Assembly (NCBI GenBank): GCA_902538515.1
Contig: CACBFH010000001.1
Coordinates: forward strand, 62,001 to 126,000
Source: an uncultured Prochlorococcus sp.
GTDB taxonomy: Bacteria; Cyanobacteriota; Cyanobacteriia; PCC-6307; Cyanobiaceae
Length of the DNA: 64,000 nucleotides
Direction: 5' to 3'
In this document: positions 35,437 through 45,683 of the stretch, one piece after another
Layout: every line of letters begins with the position of its first letter
Position numbering within the stretch: position 1 is the first letter of the stretch
Translations under genes and position numbers: made by a program
The notes under the pieces: model-generated
Database searches by the model: none
What the model was told of the DNA's origin: nothing
The model's input: the letters and a program-made list of their open reading frames with translations, nothing else

Positions 35437-35871
35437 TTAAGATTTTTCGGATTTTGGTTTAGTTTCCTTTTTAACAGTTTCCTTTTTTGAAGAAGACTTA
35501 GAGGAGCTTTTACCTAATGTTATTGATTTTACCATAACCCTTGTAAGTTCTTGTCTGTGTCCCATCTTTTTCCTTGTCTTTTTTTTCGGACGCATCTTAT
35601 ATACAAGAATTTTTTGGCCTCTTTTATGCGAAACGACCTCTAATTCAATTTTTGCATCTTTTACGTAAGGTTTACCTACGTTTATAGAGTCTTTATCTTT
35701 TAAAAGTAAAACTGTTTCAAGTGTTATTTTGTCTTTTTCTTTGGCATTTAATCTATCGATATCATAGTATCTATTAACTTCGAACCAAAATTGTTGCCCA
35801 GAAGTCTCTGCAATTGCAAACAATTCACTATTTTTAGGAGAATTGTCTGAAGAATTTTTAGAATTTGTCAT
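35437..35871 (-). CDS. rplU: Ribosomal protein L21 with extended lysine/serine tail
   Basis: 144 residues. The L21 core (FAIAETSGQQFWFEVNRYYD, LLLKDKDSINVGKPYV, ILVYKMRPKKKTRKKMGHRQ) lies at about 17-115. It is longer than the ~103 residues usual for bacteria because of an N-terminal leader and a low-complexity tail (GKSSSKSSSKKETVKKETK). Such basic tails are common in picocyanobacterial r-proteins. Divergent from kaiB by 144 bases; kaiA would be expected near here in other cyanobacteria. Confidence 0.95.
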   Translation of the reverse strand: MTNSKNSSDNSPKNSELFAIAETSGQQFWFEVNRYYDIDRLNAKEKDKITLETVLLLKDKDSINVGKPYVKDAKIELEVVSHKRGQKILVYKMRPKKKTRKKMGHRQELTRVMVKSITLGKSSSKSSSKKETVKKETKPKSEKS

Positions 35872-36015
35872 ATCTTGAAGACGCCATTAGGCTCAAATTT
35901 AAAACTTGATTAAGCCTAATAAGCAATCGTAATAGTTTGTTTATTTTCTTATTTTGTAGTGTAATAAGTCAAGGGTTGTTTTAAATCTTTTATATCAATT
36001 TGAGGAACTATAAAA

Positions 36016-36333
36016 ATGGCAGCAAGAAAAACTTATATTTTAAAACTCTATGTTGCTGGAAATACTCCTAATTCAATGAGAGCTTTAAACACTCTAAAAG
36101 AAATTTTAGAAAATGAATTTAAAGGAGTCTACGCGTTGAAGGTTATTGATGTACTTAAGCAACCTCAACTTGCAGAGGAAGATAAGATATTAGCTACACC
36201 AACCTTAGCCAAAATTTTACCTCCACCAGTTAGAAGAATAATTGGAGATCTTTCTGATAGAGAAAAAGTTTTAATTGGTTTAGATCTACTTTTTGATGAA
36301 TTCGCTGAAACTGAATATAGTAGAGATAAATAA
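36016..36333 (+). CDS. kaiB: Circadian clock protein KaiB
   Basis: 105 residues. Opens [20 protein letters not shown] and contains [38 protein letters not shown] and the acidic end. KaiB binds phosphorylated KaiC and controls the dephosphorylation phase. A GAGGAA purine run 11 bases before the ATG is a good ribosome-binding site. Followed by kaiC after 72 bases. No kaiA frame exists upstream. Confidence 0.96.
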   Translation: MAARKTYILKLYVAGNTPNSMRALNTLKEILENEFKGVYALKVIDVLKQPQLAEEDKILATPTLAKILPPPVRRIIGDLSDREKVLIGLDLLFDEFAETEYSRDK

Positions 36334-36405
36334 ATCTTAGAAAACTATTATAATTAAAGACTAATTCAAAGTTTCTTTTTATTTAATTTCCTTTTGCAAA
36401 AAACT

Positions 36406-37935
36406 ATGAAAGATAAGAAATTTGGTAAATCAAACAAAATGCAAGTACAAAAATTACCTACTGGTATAGAAGGCTTTGATGATGTTTGCAGAGGTGGCTT
36501 GCCTGTATCTCGAAGTACTCTCGTAAGTGGCACCTCAGGCACTGGAAAAACTGTTTTTTCACTTCAATACTTACACCATGGAATTTGCAATTTTGATGAG
36601 CCCGGTATTTTCGTTACATTTGAAGAATCACCCTTAGACATCATAAGAAACGCTGCTAGCTTCGGATGGAACTTACAAGAATTAATTGATCAAAATAAGT
36701 TATTTATATTAGATGCTTCACCTGATCCTGACGGTCAAGATGTCGCTGGTAACTTTGACTTGTCTGGACTTATTGAGAGAATTAGTTACGCGATAAGAAA
36801 ATATAAAGCTAAAAGAGTTGCTATAGATTCAATAACTGCAGTTTTTCAACAATACGATGCTATTTACGTTGTTAGAAGAGAAATATTTAGATTAATAGCA
36901 AGATTAAAAGAAATAGGAGTAACAACTGTCATGACGACTGAAAGGGTGGATGATTACGGTCCCATTGCTAGATATGGTGTAGAGGAATTTGTGTCTGACA
37001 ATGTTGTCTTATTAAGAAATGTTCTAGAGTCAGAGAAGAGAAGAAGAACTTTAGAAGTTTTAAAGTTAAGAGGTACTGTACATATGAAAGGTGAATACCC
37101 ATTCACCATGGGAATAGATGGGATAAGTGTTTTTGCCCTAGGAGCCATGAGACTTACGCAAAGATCTTCAAACATTAGGATTAGTTCTGGAGTTAAAGAT
37201 CTTGACGATATGTGTGGAGGGGGTTATTTCCAAGATTCTATTATTCTTGCTACGGGAGCTACTGGTACAGGTAAAACAATGCTCGTATCCAAATTTGTTG
37301 AGGATGCATATAACAACTGTGAAAGAGCAATACTTTTCGCATATGAAGAATCTAGGGCTCAATTGCTCAGGAATGCTACCAGTTGGGGAATAGACTTTGA
37401 AAAGATGGAAAGTGATGGGTTATTAAAAATTATTTGTGCATATCCTGAATCGACTGGTTTGGAAGATCACTTACAAATCATAAAAACGCAAATTAATCAA
37501 TTTAAACCGAAGAGAATGGCAATAGATTCTCTTTCGGCATTAGCCCGAGGAGTAAGTTTGAATGCATTCAGACAATTTGTAATAGCAGTAACAGGTTATA
37601 CAAAACAAGAGGAGATAGCAGGCTTTTTTACAAATACTGCAGAAGAATTTATGGGGAGTCACTCAATTACTGACTCTCATATTTCAACAATTACGGACAC
37701 TATTTTATTGCTTCAATATGTTGAAATAAAGGGAGAGATGGCAAGAGCTTTAAACGTTTTTAAAATGCGAGGTTCATGGCATGATAAACGAATAAGAGAA
37801 TTTATTATTACCAATAAAGGCCCTGAAATAAAGGATTCTTTCTCTAACTTCGAGCAGATATTTAGTGGTGCCCCTCATAGAGTTATTCCTGATCAAAATA
37901 TTCAAAACGTTTTTAAAGGTGTAGAAAATAGTTAG
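36406..37935 (+). CDS. kaiC: Circadian clock protein KaiC
   Basis: 509 residues in two RecA-like halves. CI Walker A is GTSGTGKT (42-49), with the catalytic TFEESP after it; CII Walker A is GATGTGKT (284-291). The phosphorylation pair lies in ITDSHISTITD (Ser427-Thr428), so autokinase function is likely kept. An upstream TTG would add four residues; the ATG is preferred. With kaiA missing, the clock is expected to be a KaiBC timer that needs daily resetting, as reported for Prochlorococcus. It ends 4 bases inside the nblS end. Confidence 0.95.
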   Translation: MKDKKFGKSNKMQVQKLPTGIEGFDDVCRGGLPVSRSTLVSGTSGTGKTVFSLQYLHHGICNFDEPGIFVTFEESPLDIIRNAASFGWNLQELIDQNKLFILDASPDPDGQDVAGNFDLSGLIERISYAIRKYKAKRVAIDSITAVFQQYDAIYVVRREIFRLIARLKEIGVTTVMTTERVDDYGPIARYGVEEFVSDNVVLLRNVLESEKRRRTLEVLKLRGTVHMKGEYPFTMGIDGISVFALGAMRLTQRSSNIRISSGVKDLDDMCGGGYFQDSIILATGATGTGKTMLVSKFVEDAYNNCERAILFAYEESRAQLLRNATSWGIDFEKMESDGLLKIICAYPESTGLEDHLQIIKTQINQFKPKRMAIDSLSALARGVSLNAFRQFVIAVTGYTKQEEIAGFFTNTAEEFMGSHSITDSHISTITDTILLLQYVEIKGEMARALNVFKMRGSWHDKRIREFIITNKGPEIKDSFSNFEQIFSGAPHRVIPDQNIQNVFKGVENS

Positions 37936-39995
37936 ATTATTTCGCTGATTTCTGAGATTGAGTAAGCATCTTTATTATTAAAAGTTTGAGTTAACAATTC
38001 ATCTTTATCAGATTGTGCCAAAACTAAATCAAACCAGAAAGTTGTTCCTACTCCTAATTCACTAGCCATGCAAATTTTTCCACCATGTTTTTCGATAATA
38101 CCTCTTACTATAGATAAACCTAAACCTGTCCCTTGCTCAGTGTGGACCGCATTCTCCACTCTATAAAAACGATCAAATATCTTTTCTTGATCAGATTCAG
38201 ATATTCCTGACCCAGTATCGGCAATCTCAATTCTTACTTTTGGTAATGGTGAGACTAACTCACATTGAGGGGCTCCATCTTCTCTATTATTTGGGGGAAA
38301 GGCAGGACAGGTATCTGGCCAAGTATAAGCTCTTATCATTAGGTTGCTGTTTTTTGGACTAAATTTCAATCCATTACCCAGCAAATTATCAAACACTTGT
38401 AAAAGTAAATCAAAATTTCCAAGAATTGATGGAATTGTTTCTTCAATGTCATGGGACAATGTAACATTTTTTTCTGTAGCATTAAGCCTGTAATTTCTAA
38501 GAGTCTGTTCTATTGCCGTTTTTATATCCATTTCTTCTAGTTGAATTATTTTTCCTGACTCTAATCTTGATAAATCTAATACATCATTTACAAGTCTTGT
38601 TAACCTATCTGTCTCTGAATTTGCGATACCTAGAAATTCAAGTTGTTCTTCATTAGATAGTTGATCTTTTAAATCATATAAAGTCTCTACATAACTTTTA
38701 ATGTTAAAAAGTGGTGTTCTTAATTCATGAGAAACATTACTAATAAATCTATTTTGAGCTGCATTTAGTTCTACCTCTCTTGTTAAGTCCTGAATTGTTA
38801 CGGCAATCCCTTTTAATTCTACTTTGTTAGTGTCTAAGACGGATTGTAATACAATTCTTAGAGTTCTAGCTGGTTCTCCTAAACTAAATCTTAAATCATC
38901 GTTCTCCTTTTCTCTTTTTAAAATAGATTCAATGTTTGTGTGTAGGTCATTTGATAAAATTTCAGGTATCTCGTTTAAAAAATATTTACCTTCTAAAAAT
39001 CTTCCTTCCCAGCGAAATAATCTTTTTGCTGTTGGATTAGTAAGGACAATCTTTCCTCGGGAATCCAATAATATTGCTCCATCGGCCATAGTGGCTATTA
39101 GTGATTGCTGTTTTATTTGTGCCGCTTTCAGTTCTTCAATATTTGCCTCATCATAATTTTCTAACTGAGTGGCCATTCTGTTAAATCCATTTAAAAGTTC
39201 ACCTAAATCTCCTGTCATTGGTAAAGAGATTCTAGATTTGAAGTTTCCCTTTGAAATTTCTCTAACACCTCTTACTAACTCCCTAACAGGTCTAGTGATA
39301 GTCAGTGCATTGAATACAGCTCCAAGTATTACTAAAACCCAAATTGAGATAAAGACTGCTATTGTTACTTCTCTTGTTAGTGCTGCACTCGCTAGGGCTT
39401 TTTTATTAGGCGTAACTCCTAAAGCTAAAGTTCCAAGATATTTTCCTTTCCATAGCATTGGTACAAATACATCTGTTACTTGACCCTGAGGTGTAACATG
39501 CTGCCTGACGAGTGGGAATTGTGGTCTTTTCTTCAATTCTGATGGTAGTTTTAATTTTCTAGTTAGTTGGAACTGACTATCTGAACTTGTTGGAGTGGCG
39601 CTAATAGGTATCCCAAGTTGAACAATGTCTTCAGCATCAGTAAAAAATATGTAACGTAGGTTTCGACTTGATCTCCAAAACTTTTCAGCTACGTTTGAAA
39701 TTTCTTTTTTTTGATTATTAGCAACTAATTCTGTGACATTCCCAGATAACAATAATCCGAGATCTCGAGCATATCTAGTATCATTCATTCCTGCATCTCT
39801 TTGAATACTATTTAAAGCAAAAAAAGTTATTCCTGTCATTAGAAGGCTCACAACAAGAGTCGCTATTGCTAATAATTTTGTTCTTAAACTAAATCTGCTC
39901 CACCAGGCAAGAAGTCTATTAATCCAATAGTTATTGTTAATATCTTCATTTTCTGATTTATTGTACATTTTACTTTCTTGATTTTTGGTATCCAT
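37932..39995 (-). CDS. nblS: Sensor histidine kinase NblS/Hik33 (DspA)
   Basis: 687 residues. Two membrane helices (about 42-60 and 210-230) flank a periplasmic sensor domain. Then come HAMP (RPVRELVRGVREISKGNF), PAS (DGAILLDSRGKIVLTNPTAK), the HisKA box VSHELRTPL with His423, and the ATPase motifs NLLGNGLKFSP, ADTGSGISE and GTGLGLSIVRGIIEKHGG. This is the conserved cyanobacterial kinase for high light, cold and nutrient stress that controls hli and photosystem genes. Tail-to-tail with kaiC (4-base overlap). purD lies 6 bases upstream on the same strand. Confidence 0.92.
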   Translation of the reverse strand: MDTKNQESKMYNKSENEDINNNYWINRLLAWWSRFSLRTKLLAIATLVVSLLMTGITFFALNSIQRDAGMNDTRYARDLGLLLSGNVTELVANNQKKEISNVAEKFWRSSRNLRYIFFTDAEDIVQLGIPISATPTSSDSQFQLTRKLKLPSELKKRPQFPLVRQHVTPQGQVTDVFVPMLWKGKYLGTLALGVTPNKKALASAALTREVTIAVFISIWVLVILGAVFNALTITRPVRELVRGVREISKGNFKSRISLPMTGDLGELLNGFNRMATQLENYDEANIEELKAAQIKQQSLIATMADGAILLDSRGKIVLTNPTAKRLFRWEGRFLEGKYFLNEIPEILSNDLHTNIESILKREKENDDLRFSLGEPARTLRIVLQSVLDTNKVELKGIAVTIQDLTREVELNAAQNRFISNVSHELRTPLFNIKSYVETLYDLKDQLSNEEQLEFLGIANSETDRLTRLVNDVLDLSRLESGKIIQLEEMDIKTAIEQTLRNYRLNATEKNVTLSHDIEETIPSILGNFDLLLQVFDNLLGNGLKFSPKNSNLMIRAYTWPDTCPAFPPNNREDGAPQCELVSPLPKVRIEIADTGSGISESDQEKIFDRFYRVENAVHTEQGTGLGLSIVRGIIEKHGGKICMASELGVGTTFWFDLVLAQSDKDELLTQTFNNKDAYSISEISEII

Positions 39996-40001
39996 GATGA
40001 A

Positions 40002-41333
40002 TTAATTTTCCAAAGAGAAATTTTTTCTCACTTGATGACCAATATCATTTCTAAAGTAAATACCATCAAAATTTATCTTTTTTAGATTTTTATATATTTT
40101 CTCAAAAACCAAATCAAAATCTTTATCTTGACAGACAATACTTAAAACTCTACCCCCATCAGTTAATAAATTACCATTTTTACTTAGAGTGGTACCTGAA
40201 TCGAAAATTTGACAATCAATTGTTTCAATTTTTCCTATTGTTATTGGAAAGCCAGTTTTATATTCCTTAGGGTATCCTTTCGAAACTGCTATTACACAAC
40301 CACTAACCTTTTGAGGGGGATCAATAAATTCATCACCAGTTAAATTTCCCATTGAGCATTTTTCTAAAAGGAATACAAAATTTTGATCCATCAATGGCAT
40401 TATTGTTTGACATTCTGGATCGCCAAATCTACAGTTGTATTCTATTACTTTTGGCCCAGATTTTGTGATCATTAATCCGAAATAAATTACCCCTTTGTAG
40501 TCAATCTTTTTTTTAATTAGTTCATTTATTGTTGGTTCAATTATTTTTTTGATTATATTATTGAGACAATCTTTTGTTAGCAGTGGAGCAGGAGAATAAG
40601 CTCCCATACCTCCTGTATTTGGACCTTTATCTCTTTCATTAAGACGTTTGTGATCCTGCGCGGCTGGAAGTATTACATACTTCTCACCATCACATAGAGC
40701 AAAAACTGAAACTTCTGGCCCTTGAATTTTTTCCTCTAGAACAACCAAATCCCCAGCCTTGCTAAACTTACCATTAAAAATAGATTCTGCTGCTTTTAAA
40801 CATTCATCTTTTGAATTTGGCACAAAAACCCCTTTACCTGAAGCTAGACCATCAGCTTTTACTACAAGTGGATAAGGAGATGAATGGATAATTTTTTTTG
40901 CATCTTCTAAAGAATTTACTTTCCAAAAGTTTGCAGTTGGAATTTTTGCATCTTGCATAAATTCCTTAGCCCATGATTTGCTATATTCCAATTTTGCTCC
41001 ATCTTGACCAGGGCCAAAAACTTTAAAGTCTTTTTTGCGAAGAAAATCAGCAAGTCCATTTGCTAAGGGTATTTCTGGACCTATTACAATTAAATCTATT
41101 TTTAAAAAATAGAGATTTTCGATTAATGCATTTTTATTATTAATATCTATATCAATTCGTTTACATTTTTTTATTCTTTCGGATCCAGCGTTACCAGGGA
41201 TTAAATAAACTTTTTTGACTAATTTATTTTTTTGAATAGCCCAAGCCAAAGAATTCTCTCTTCCTCCATTCCCGATTACTAAAACATTCTCTAATCTACT
41301 GAAGCTCTTAGAACCTACTGATTTGATACTCAT
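40002..41333 (-). CDS. purD: Phosphoribosylamine--glycine ligase
   Basis: 443 residues of the ATP-grasp enzyme of purine synthesis step two. Seen: VLVIGNGGRENSLAWAIQK, VIGPEIPLANGLADFL, SKSWAKEFMQDAKIPTA, the ATP-binding YPLVVKADGLASGKGVFV, GPNTGGMGAYSPAP and YNCRFGDPECQTIMP. It is slightly longer than the usual ~425. Divergent from purC across 134 bases, so both purine genes share a regulatory spacer. Confidence 0.95.
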   Translation of the reverse strand: MSIKSVGSKSFSRLENVLVIGNGGRENSLAWAIQKNKLVKKVYLIPGNAGSERIKKCKRIDIDINNKNALIENLYFLKIDLIVIGPEIPLANGLADFLRKKDFKVFGPGQDGAKLEYSKSWAKEFMQDAKIPTANFWKVNSLEDAKKIIHSSPYPLVVKADGLASGKGVFVPNSKDECLKAAESIFNGKFSKAGDLVVLEEKIQGPEVSVFALCDGEKYVILPAAQDHKRLNERDKGPNTGGMGAYSPAPLLTKDCLNNIIKKIIEPTINELIKKKIDYKGVIYFGLMITKSGPKVIEYNCRFGDPECQTIMPLMDQNFVFLLEKCSMGNLTGDEFIDPPQKVSGCVIAVSKGYPKEYKTGFPITIGKIETIDCQIFDSGTTLSKNGNLLTDGGRVLSIVCQDKDFDLVFEKIYKNLKKINFDGIYFRNDIGHQVRKNFSLEN

Positions 41334-41467
41334 AAAATTTGTTTTTAAGGTTATTAGGTTTCGATGAATAATCAGTTAAAATGCCATAAGCTACTTTAAA
41401 AATTTGATCTCTATAAATATGTTAATTACAAATTTTTATTTTAGTAATCAAATGGCGCCTTAAATTT

Positions 41468-42196
41468 ATGAATAATAACTATAAATTAATCTATGAAGGC
41501 AAGGCAAAAAAAGTTTTTTCTCATAATGATGAAGACAAAGTCATAATTGAATTTAAAGATGATGCTACAGCTTTTAATGCTTTGAAAAAAGCTAAATTTG
41601 AGGGAAAAGGTAAACTAAATTGCTTAATCAGTGCAAGGATTTTTGAATTTCTTATTGAGAATAATATTCCTACTCATTTTATTGAACTAAAGAATGAAAA
41701 TACAATGATTGCAAAGAAAATAAAAGTAATTCCTTTAGAAATTGTTTTAAGAAACACGGCTTATGGTTCATTGTGTAAACAAACAACAATTAAACCTGGC
41801 ACAATTTTGGCAAAACCATTAATTGATATTTATCTTAAAAATGATGAACTTAATGATCCTCTTATTACAAAAGATAGAATTGATTTAATGAATTTAATAA
41901 GCTCTAATGATTTAGATTTAATAATAAATTTGACTTTGAAAATTAATACTGTTCTGAAAAGTTTTTTTAAAAATATTAAGCTTCAACTTGTAGATTTTAA
42001 GTTGGAATTTGGATATGATTTTAAAAATAATATACTTCTAGGGGATGAAATTAGTCCCGATAATTGTAGACTATGGGATCTCAAGCAGAAAAATGATACA
42101 ATTGTAAGTCTAGATAAAGACAGATTTAGAAATGATTTAGGTGGTCTAATTGAAGCTTATAGCGAAATTAACCGAAGAATAAACGAATTCATTTAA
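41468..42196 (+). CDS. purC: SAICAR synthetase
   Basis: 242 residues. KLIYEGKAKKVF opens it (ATP loop), then FKDDATAFNALKKA, FIELKNENTMIAKKIKVIPL, EIVLRNTAYGSL, LQLVDFKLEFG and the signature GDEISPDNCRLWD. Catalyses aspartate addition to CAIR in purine synthesis. Followed after 37 bases by bamA. Confidence 0.95.
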   Translation: MNNNYKLIYEGKAKKVFSHNDEDKVIIEFKDDATAFNALKKAKFEGKGKLNCLISARIFEFLIENNIPTHFIELKNENTMIAKKIKVIPLEIVLRNTAYGSLCKQTTIKPGTILAKPLIDIYLKNDELNDPLITKDRIDLMNLISSNDLDLIINLTLKINTVLKSFFKNIKLQLVDFKLEFGYDFKNNILLGDEISPDNCRLWDLKQKNDTIVSLDKDRFRNDLGGLIEAYSEINRRINEFI

Positions 42197-42233
42197 TTCT
42201 ACGAATAACGTTCCATCCATCATAAAAAATACT

Positions 42234-44366
42234 ATGCGAAAACATTTTTTGAAATTTACAAAGATTTCCACAAATATTGCTTGTACTCCCTTGATTTTGA
42301 TGTCAAATAATTCAGAATTAGTTGCACAGTATTTGCCACATGACACTAAAGAATCAACCACAACTTTAGAAATTAAGAACATTTATAGTGATTTAATTCG
42401 AGGGTTTGATATTGAAGATGAAAAAAAATTCCTTATTGCAGAAAATAAAAAAAATATTAACCAACAAAGTGTTCTTATTTCAGAAATTATTATCAAAGGT
42501 TGGGAAAATCATCCTGAAGGTAGAAAACTTGAATTGGCTGCATATGATTCTATGAGTATTAAGCCGGGAAGTATTGTTGATAATCAAATTTTAAAACAAG
42601 ATCTAAATGCAATATACGCTAGTGGTTGGTTTTCAGAAGTCAAAATAAAATCTCAAGATAGCCCATTAGGAGTGAAGCTAATTGTAAATGTGGTACCTAA
42701 TCCGATTTTGAAGAAAGTTGAACTTAATCCAAAAACTTCTGTTATCTCTAATGCATACGTTGACGAGATTTTCAATAATTTTTATGGCACAACTCTTAAC
42801 TTAAATGAATTTCAAAATAAGATTGAAATAATAAAAAAGAATTATGAAAGTAAAGGTTATTCTTTAATTAGAATTAGTGGCCCCGATAGAATAAATGAGA
42901 ACGGTGTAGTAACGTTAAATGTTTCAGAAGGCATTATATCGGATATAAAATTAAGATTTTTGGGATCTGATGGTGAAGCAATTATCGATGGGGAACCTAG
43001 AAAAGGGAAAACAAAAGACTGGGTAATAAAAAGAGAGTTAAAAACACAACCTGGCACTATATTTAATAGAAAAATTTTAGAAGCAGATATCGGTAGACTT
43101 TATGCCACATCATTATTTGATGATGTGAAGGTATCTCTTGGATCTGATAATGCAAATCCAGGTAAAGTGATAATCTTTCTAGATTTGAGCGAGCAAAGAA
43201 CAGGATCACTTACAGGTGGTCTTGGTTATAGTAATAGCTCAGGTGTCTTTGCTACGATTGGTTTGCAGGAAACAAATACACTAGGCAGAGCTTGGTCTAC
43301 AAATTTCAACCTAAATTTTGGAGAATATTCAACGACCTATAATTTTTCTTTATCTGATCCTTGGATTAAAGGAAATAAATACAAAACTTCTTTTAAAACA
43401 AATCTTTTTCTAAGTAGAGATTATCCTCAAGAATTTAAGAGTGAAAATAACGGACGTATTTATGCTGTAGATGACACGACTACTTCAACATCAGATTCTT
43501 TTTCATCGATAGTTTTAGAAAAAACAGGCGGTGGATTTGCTTTCTCAAGGCCACTGAATGGTGGAGATCCATTTAAGGCTGCTAAATGGAGAGTTCTTGC
43601 AGGTATGAATTTTAAGCAAGTAAAAATGATTGATAGTAATAGGAACAAAAAGCCTTATGGTGATATGACGCCAACTACAGGCAACATAAACGATATTATT
43701 TGTATTGGATTTTCTCCAAATGATGGATCATGCCCTGATGAAAATACATTGGTCAGTGTTATTGCAAGTACATCTAGAAATAATTTGAATAATTCTGTAA
43801 ATCCAACTTCGGGTAATAAATTAACTTTTGGTACTGAACAGTTTGTTTCAATGGGACAAAACTCTCCAACTTTCAATAGAATGAGAGCCTCATATTCATT
43901 TTTTTTACCAACAAGATTGATAAATTTAACCAAAGCATGTAAGTCCAAAAATGCTACTAGTGAAGATTGTCCTCAAGCTATTGGTTTTCAATTTAAGGCC
44001 GGCACTACTTTTGGGGAATTACCTCCTTATGAAGCATTTTGCATGGGAGGAAGCTCATCTGTTAGAGGTTGGGGATCTTGTGATTTAGCCGTAAGTAAAA
44101 GTTTTGTTGAGAGTACAGCAGAGTATAGATTCCCTGTTTGGAGAATGTTAACAGGAGCTTTATTCTTTGATGCGGGAAGTGATTTAGGTACTCAAAAGGA
44201 TATTCCTGGAAAACCTGGTAAATTATTGCAGAAAGAAGGTTCTGGTTTCTCTCTTGGAGCTGGAGTTGGAATAAAAACACCAATTGGTCCATTAAGATTG
44301 GATGCTGCTAGCAAGGATCTAAGTGGAGATTGGAGATACACCCTTGGTGTTGGATGGAAGTTTTAA
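42234..44366 (+). CDS. bamA: Outer-membrane assembly protein BamA/Omp85 (cyanobacterial)
   Basis: 710 residues. An N-terminal leader is followed by POTRA repeats (about 75-330; for example VLISEIIIKGWENHPEG, NAIYASGWFSEVKIKS, KNYESKGYSLIRISGPD, IGRLYATSLFDDVKVS) and a C-terminal beta-barrel beginning near TGSLTGGLGYSNSSGVFATI. The VRGWGS motif late in the barrel (GGSSSVRGWGSCD) is the Omp85 signature loop. It inserts beta-barrel proteins in the outer membrane. It leads the lpx cluster: lpxC starts at the very next base. Confidence 0.92.
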   Translation: MRKHFLKFTKISTNIACTPLILMSNNSELVAQYLPHDTKESTTTLEIKNIYSDLIRGFDIEDEKKFLIAENKKNINQQSVLISEIIIKGWENHPEGRKLELAAYDSMSIKPGSIVDNQILKQDLNAIYASGWFSEVKIKSQDSPLGVKLIVNVVPNPILKKVELNPKTSVISNAYVDEIFNNFYGTTLNLNEFQNKIEIIKKNYESKGYSLIRISGPDRINENGVVTLNVSEGIISDIKLRFLGSDGEAIIDGEPRKGKTKDWVIKRELKTQPGTIFNRKILEADIGRLYATSLFDDVKVSLGSDNANPGKVIIFLDLSEQRTGSLTGGLGYSNSSGVFATIGLQETNTLGRAWSTNFNLNFGEYSTTYNFSLSDPWIKGNKYKTSFKTNLFLSRDYPQEFKSENNGRIYAVDDTTTSTSDSFSSIVLEKTGGGFAFSRPLNGGDPFKAAKWRVLAGMNFKQVKMIDSNRNKKPYGDMTPTTGNINDIICIGFSPNDGSCPDENTLVSVIASTSRNNLNNSVNPTSGNKLTFGTEQFVSMGQNSPTFNRMRASYSFFLPTRLINLTKACKSKNATSEDCPQAIGFQFKAGTTFGELPPYEAFCMGGSSSVRGWGSCDLAVSKSFVESTAEYRFPVWRMLTGALFFDAGSDLGTQKDIPGKPGKLLQKEGSGFSLGAGVGIKTPIGPLRLDAASKDLSGDWRYTLGVGWKF

Positions 44367-45203
44367 GTGTTTTCCTGGCCCACTAATTATGATTCTTGCT
44401 ACACATTAGCTGGAGTAATTTCCAGAGAAGGTATAGGCCTTCACAGTGGAGAATTAACTAGAGTGAAAATTTCTCCCTATGAGAAAGAGGGATATTATGT
44501 TTCATTCAAGGATCAACCCAATGAAATTTTTGAGTTAACTCAAGATTTAATAGGTAGTACTATGCTTTGTACAGCGGTTAAATTAGGAAGGAGAAATTTA
44601 TACACTATTGAACATTTATTATCTTCATTGGCTGGATGTGGACTAAGTTATATACATATTGAAGTTGATGGAAAAGAGATTCCTCTTTTAGATGGATCGG
44701 CAATTCAATGGATTAAAGATTTTGAAGAAGTAGGTATAAAAAAAGCACATAAACCAGATAATTTTTTTCGAGAGATTAATAAACCAATAATCTTAAATAA
44801 AGAAGACTCAACAATAGCAGTAACTCCCTCTTTAAAGACTACAATTATTTCAACCATATGTTTTCCCTATAAAGCAATTGGAAATCAAACTTTTGTGATT
44901 GATTTAAATCCTAAAAGTTTTGTTGAAATGATTGCCCCAGCAAGAACATTTGGTTTTAAGGATCAATTTCAAGAGTTAAGTGAACTTGGATTAATCAAGG
45001 GAGGAAGTTTAGAAAATGCCCTTGTTTGTGATGGGGATGGATGGGTTAATCCACCATTAAGATTTGATAATGAACCAATAAGACATAAAATTTTAGACCT
45101 AATTGGGGACTTGGCTTTGGTAGGGTTACCTAAGGCTCAAATTTTGGTTTATAAAGGATCACACTCTTTAAACGCTCTGTTAGCCTCATCACTTAAAAAT
45201 TAA
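44367..45203 (+). CDS. lpxC: UDP-3-O-acyl-N-acetylglucosamine deacetylase
   Basis: 278 residues. LpxC commits to lipid A synthesis and is zinc-dependent. Seen: [10 protein letters not shown] near the start, [15 protein letters not shown] with a zinc His, [15 protein letters not shown] and [15 protein letters not shown] with the second His and the Asp. GTG start at the base after the bamA stop. The product feeds LpxD (not in window) and LpxB. Confidence 0.95.
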   Translation: MFSWPTNYDSCYTLAGVISREGIGLHSGELTRVKISPYEKEGYYVSFKDQPNEIFELTQDLIGSTMLCTAVKLGRRNLYTIEHLLSSLAGCGLSYIHIEVDGKEIPLLDGSAIQWIKDFEEVGIKKAHKPDNFFREINKPIILNKEDSTIAVTPSLKTTIISTICFPYKAIGNQTFVIDLNPKSFVEMIAPARTFGFKDQFQELSELGLIKGGSLENALVCDGDGWVNPPLRFDNEPIRHKILDLIGDLALVGLPKAQILVYKGSHSLNALLASSLKN

Positions 45204-45220
45204 CTTTATCTTTAATTGTT

Positions 45221-45679
45221 TTGGAAAAAAAATTATCAAGTGAAAATAATCAACTCACCTCTGAGAAAATATTAGGTTTATTACCACATAGATATCCTTT
45301 TGCTCTTGTTGATAAAGTCATAGAACATATTCCTGGAGAGCGTGCCGTTGCAGTAAAAAATGTAACTATTAATGAACCTCAATTTCAAGGCCATTTCCCT
45401 GAAAGACCTTTAATGCCTGGAGTACTTATTGTTGAATCAATGGCTCAAGTTGGGGGAATAATAGTAACTCAAATGCCAGATCTGCCCAAAGGCCTTTTCG
45501 TCTTTGCAGGAATTAATAACGTTAAATTCAGGAGACCTGTTGTACCAGGAGATCAATTGATAATTACTTGTGAATTGTTGACTATTAAAAGAAAAAGATT
45601 TGGAAAGGTTAGAGGTGAAGCACACGTTGATGGTAAGTTAGTTTGTACAGGAGAATTAATGTTTTCTTTAGTTGACTAG
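45221..45679 (+). CDS. fabZ: 3-hydroxyacyl-ACP dehydratase FabZ
   Basis: 152 residues with [14 protein letters not shown] (catalytic His), [20 protein letters not shown] (catalytic Glu in a hot-dog fold helix) and [15 protein letters not shown]. Dehydrates beta-hydroxyacyl-ACP in fatty-acid synthesis. Its place between lpxC and lpxA is a common arrangement that balances hydroxyacyl-ACP use between lipid A and phospholipid. TTG start, 17 bases after lpxC. Confidence 0.95.
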   Translation: MEKKLSSENNQLTSEKILGLLPHRYPFALVDKVIEHIPGERAVAVKNVTINEPQFQGHFPERPLMPGVLIVESMAQVGGIIVTQMPDLPKGLFVFAGINNVKFRRPVVPGDQLIITCELLTIKRKRFGKVRGEAHVDGKLVCTGELMFSLVD

Positions 45680-45683
45680 TAAT

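Noticed and set aside
38824-39483. Long plus-strand frames opposite nblS
   Set aside because: Antisense shadows of a well-recognised histidine kinase.
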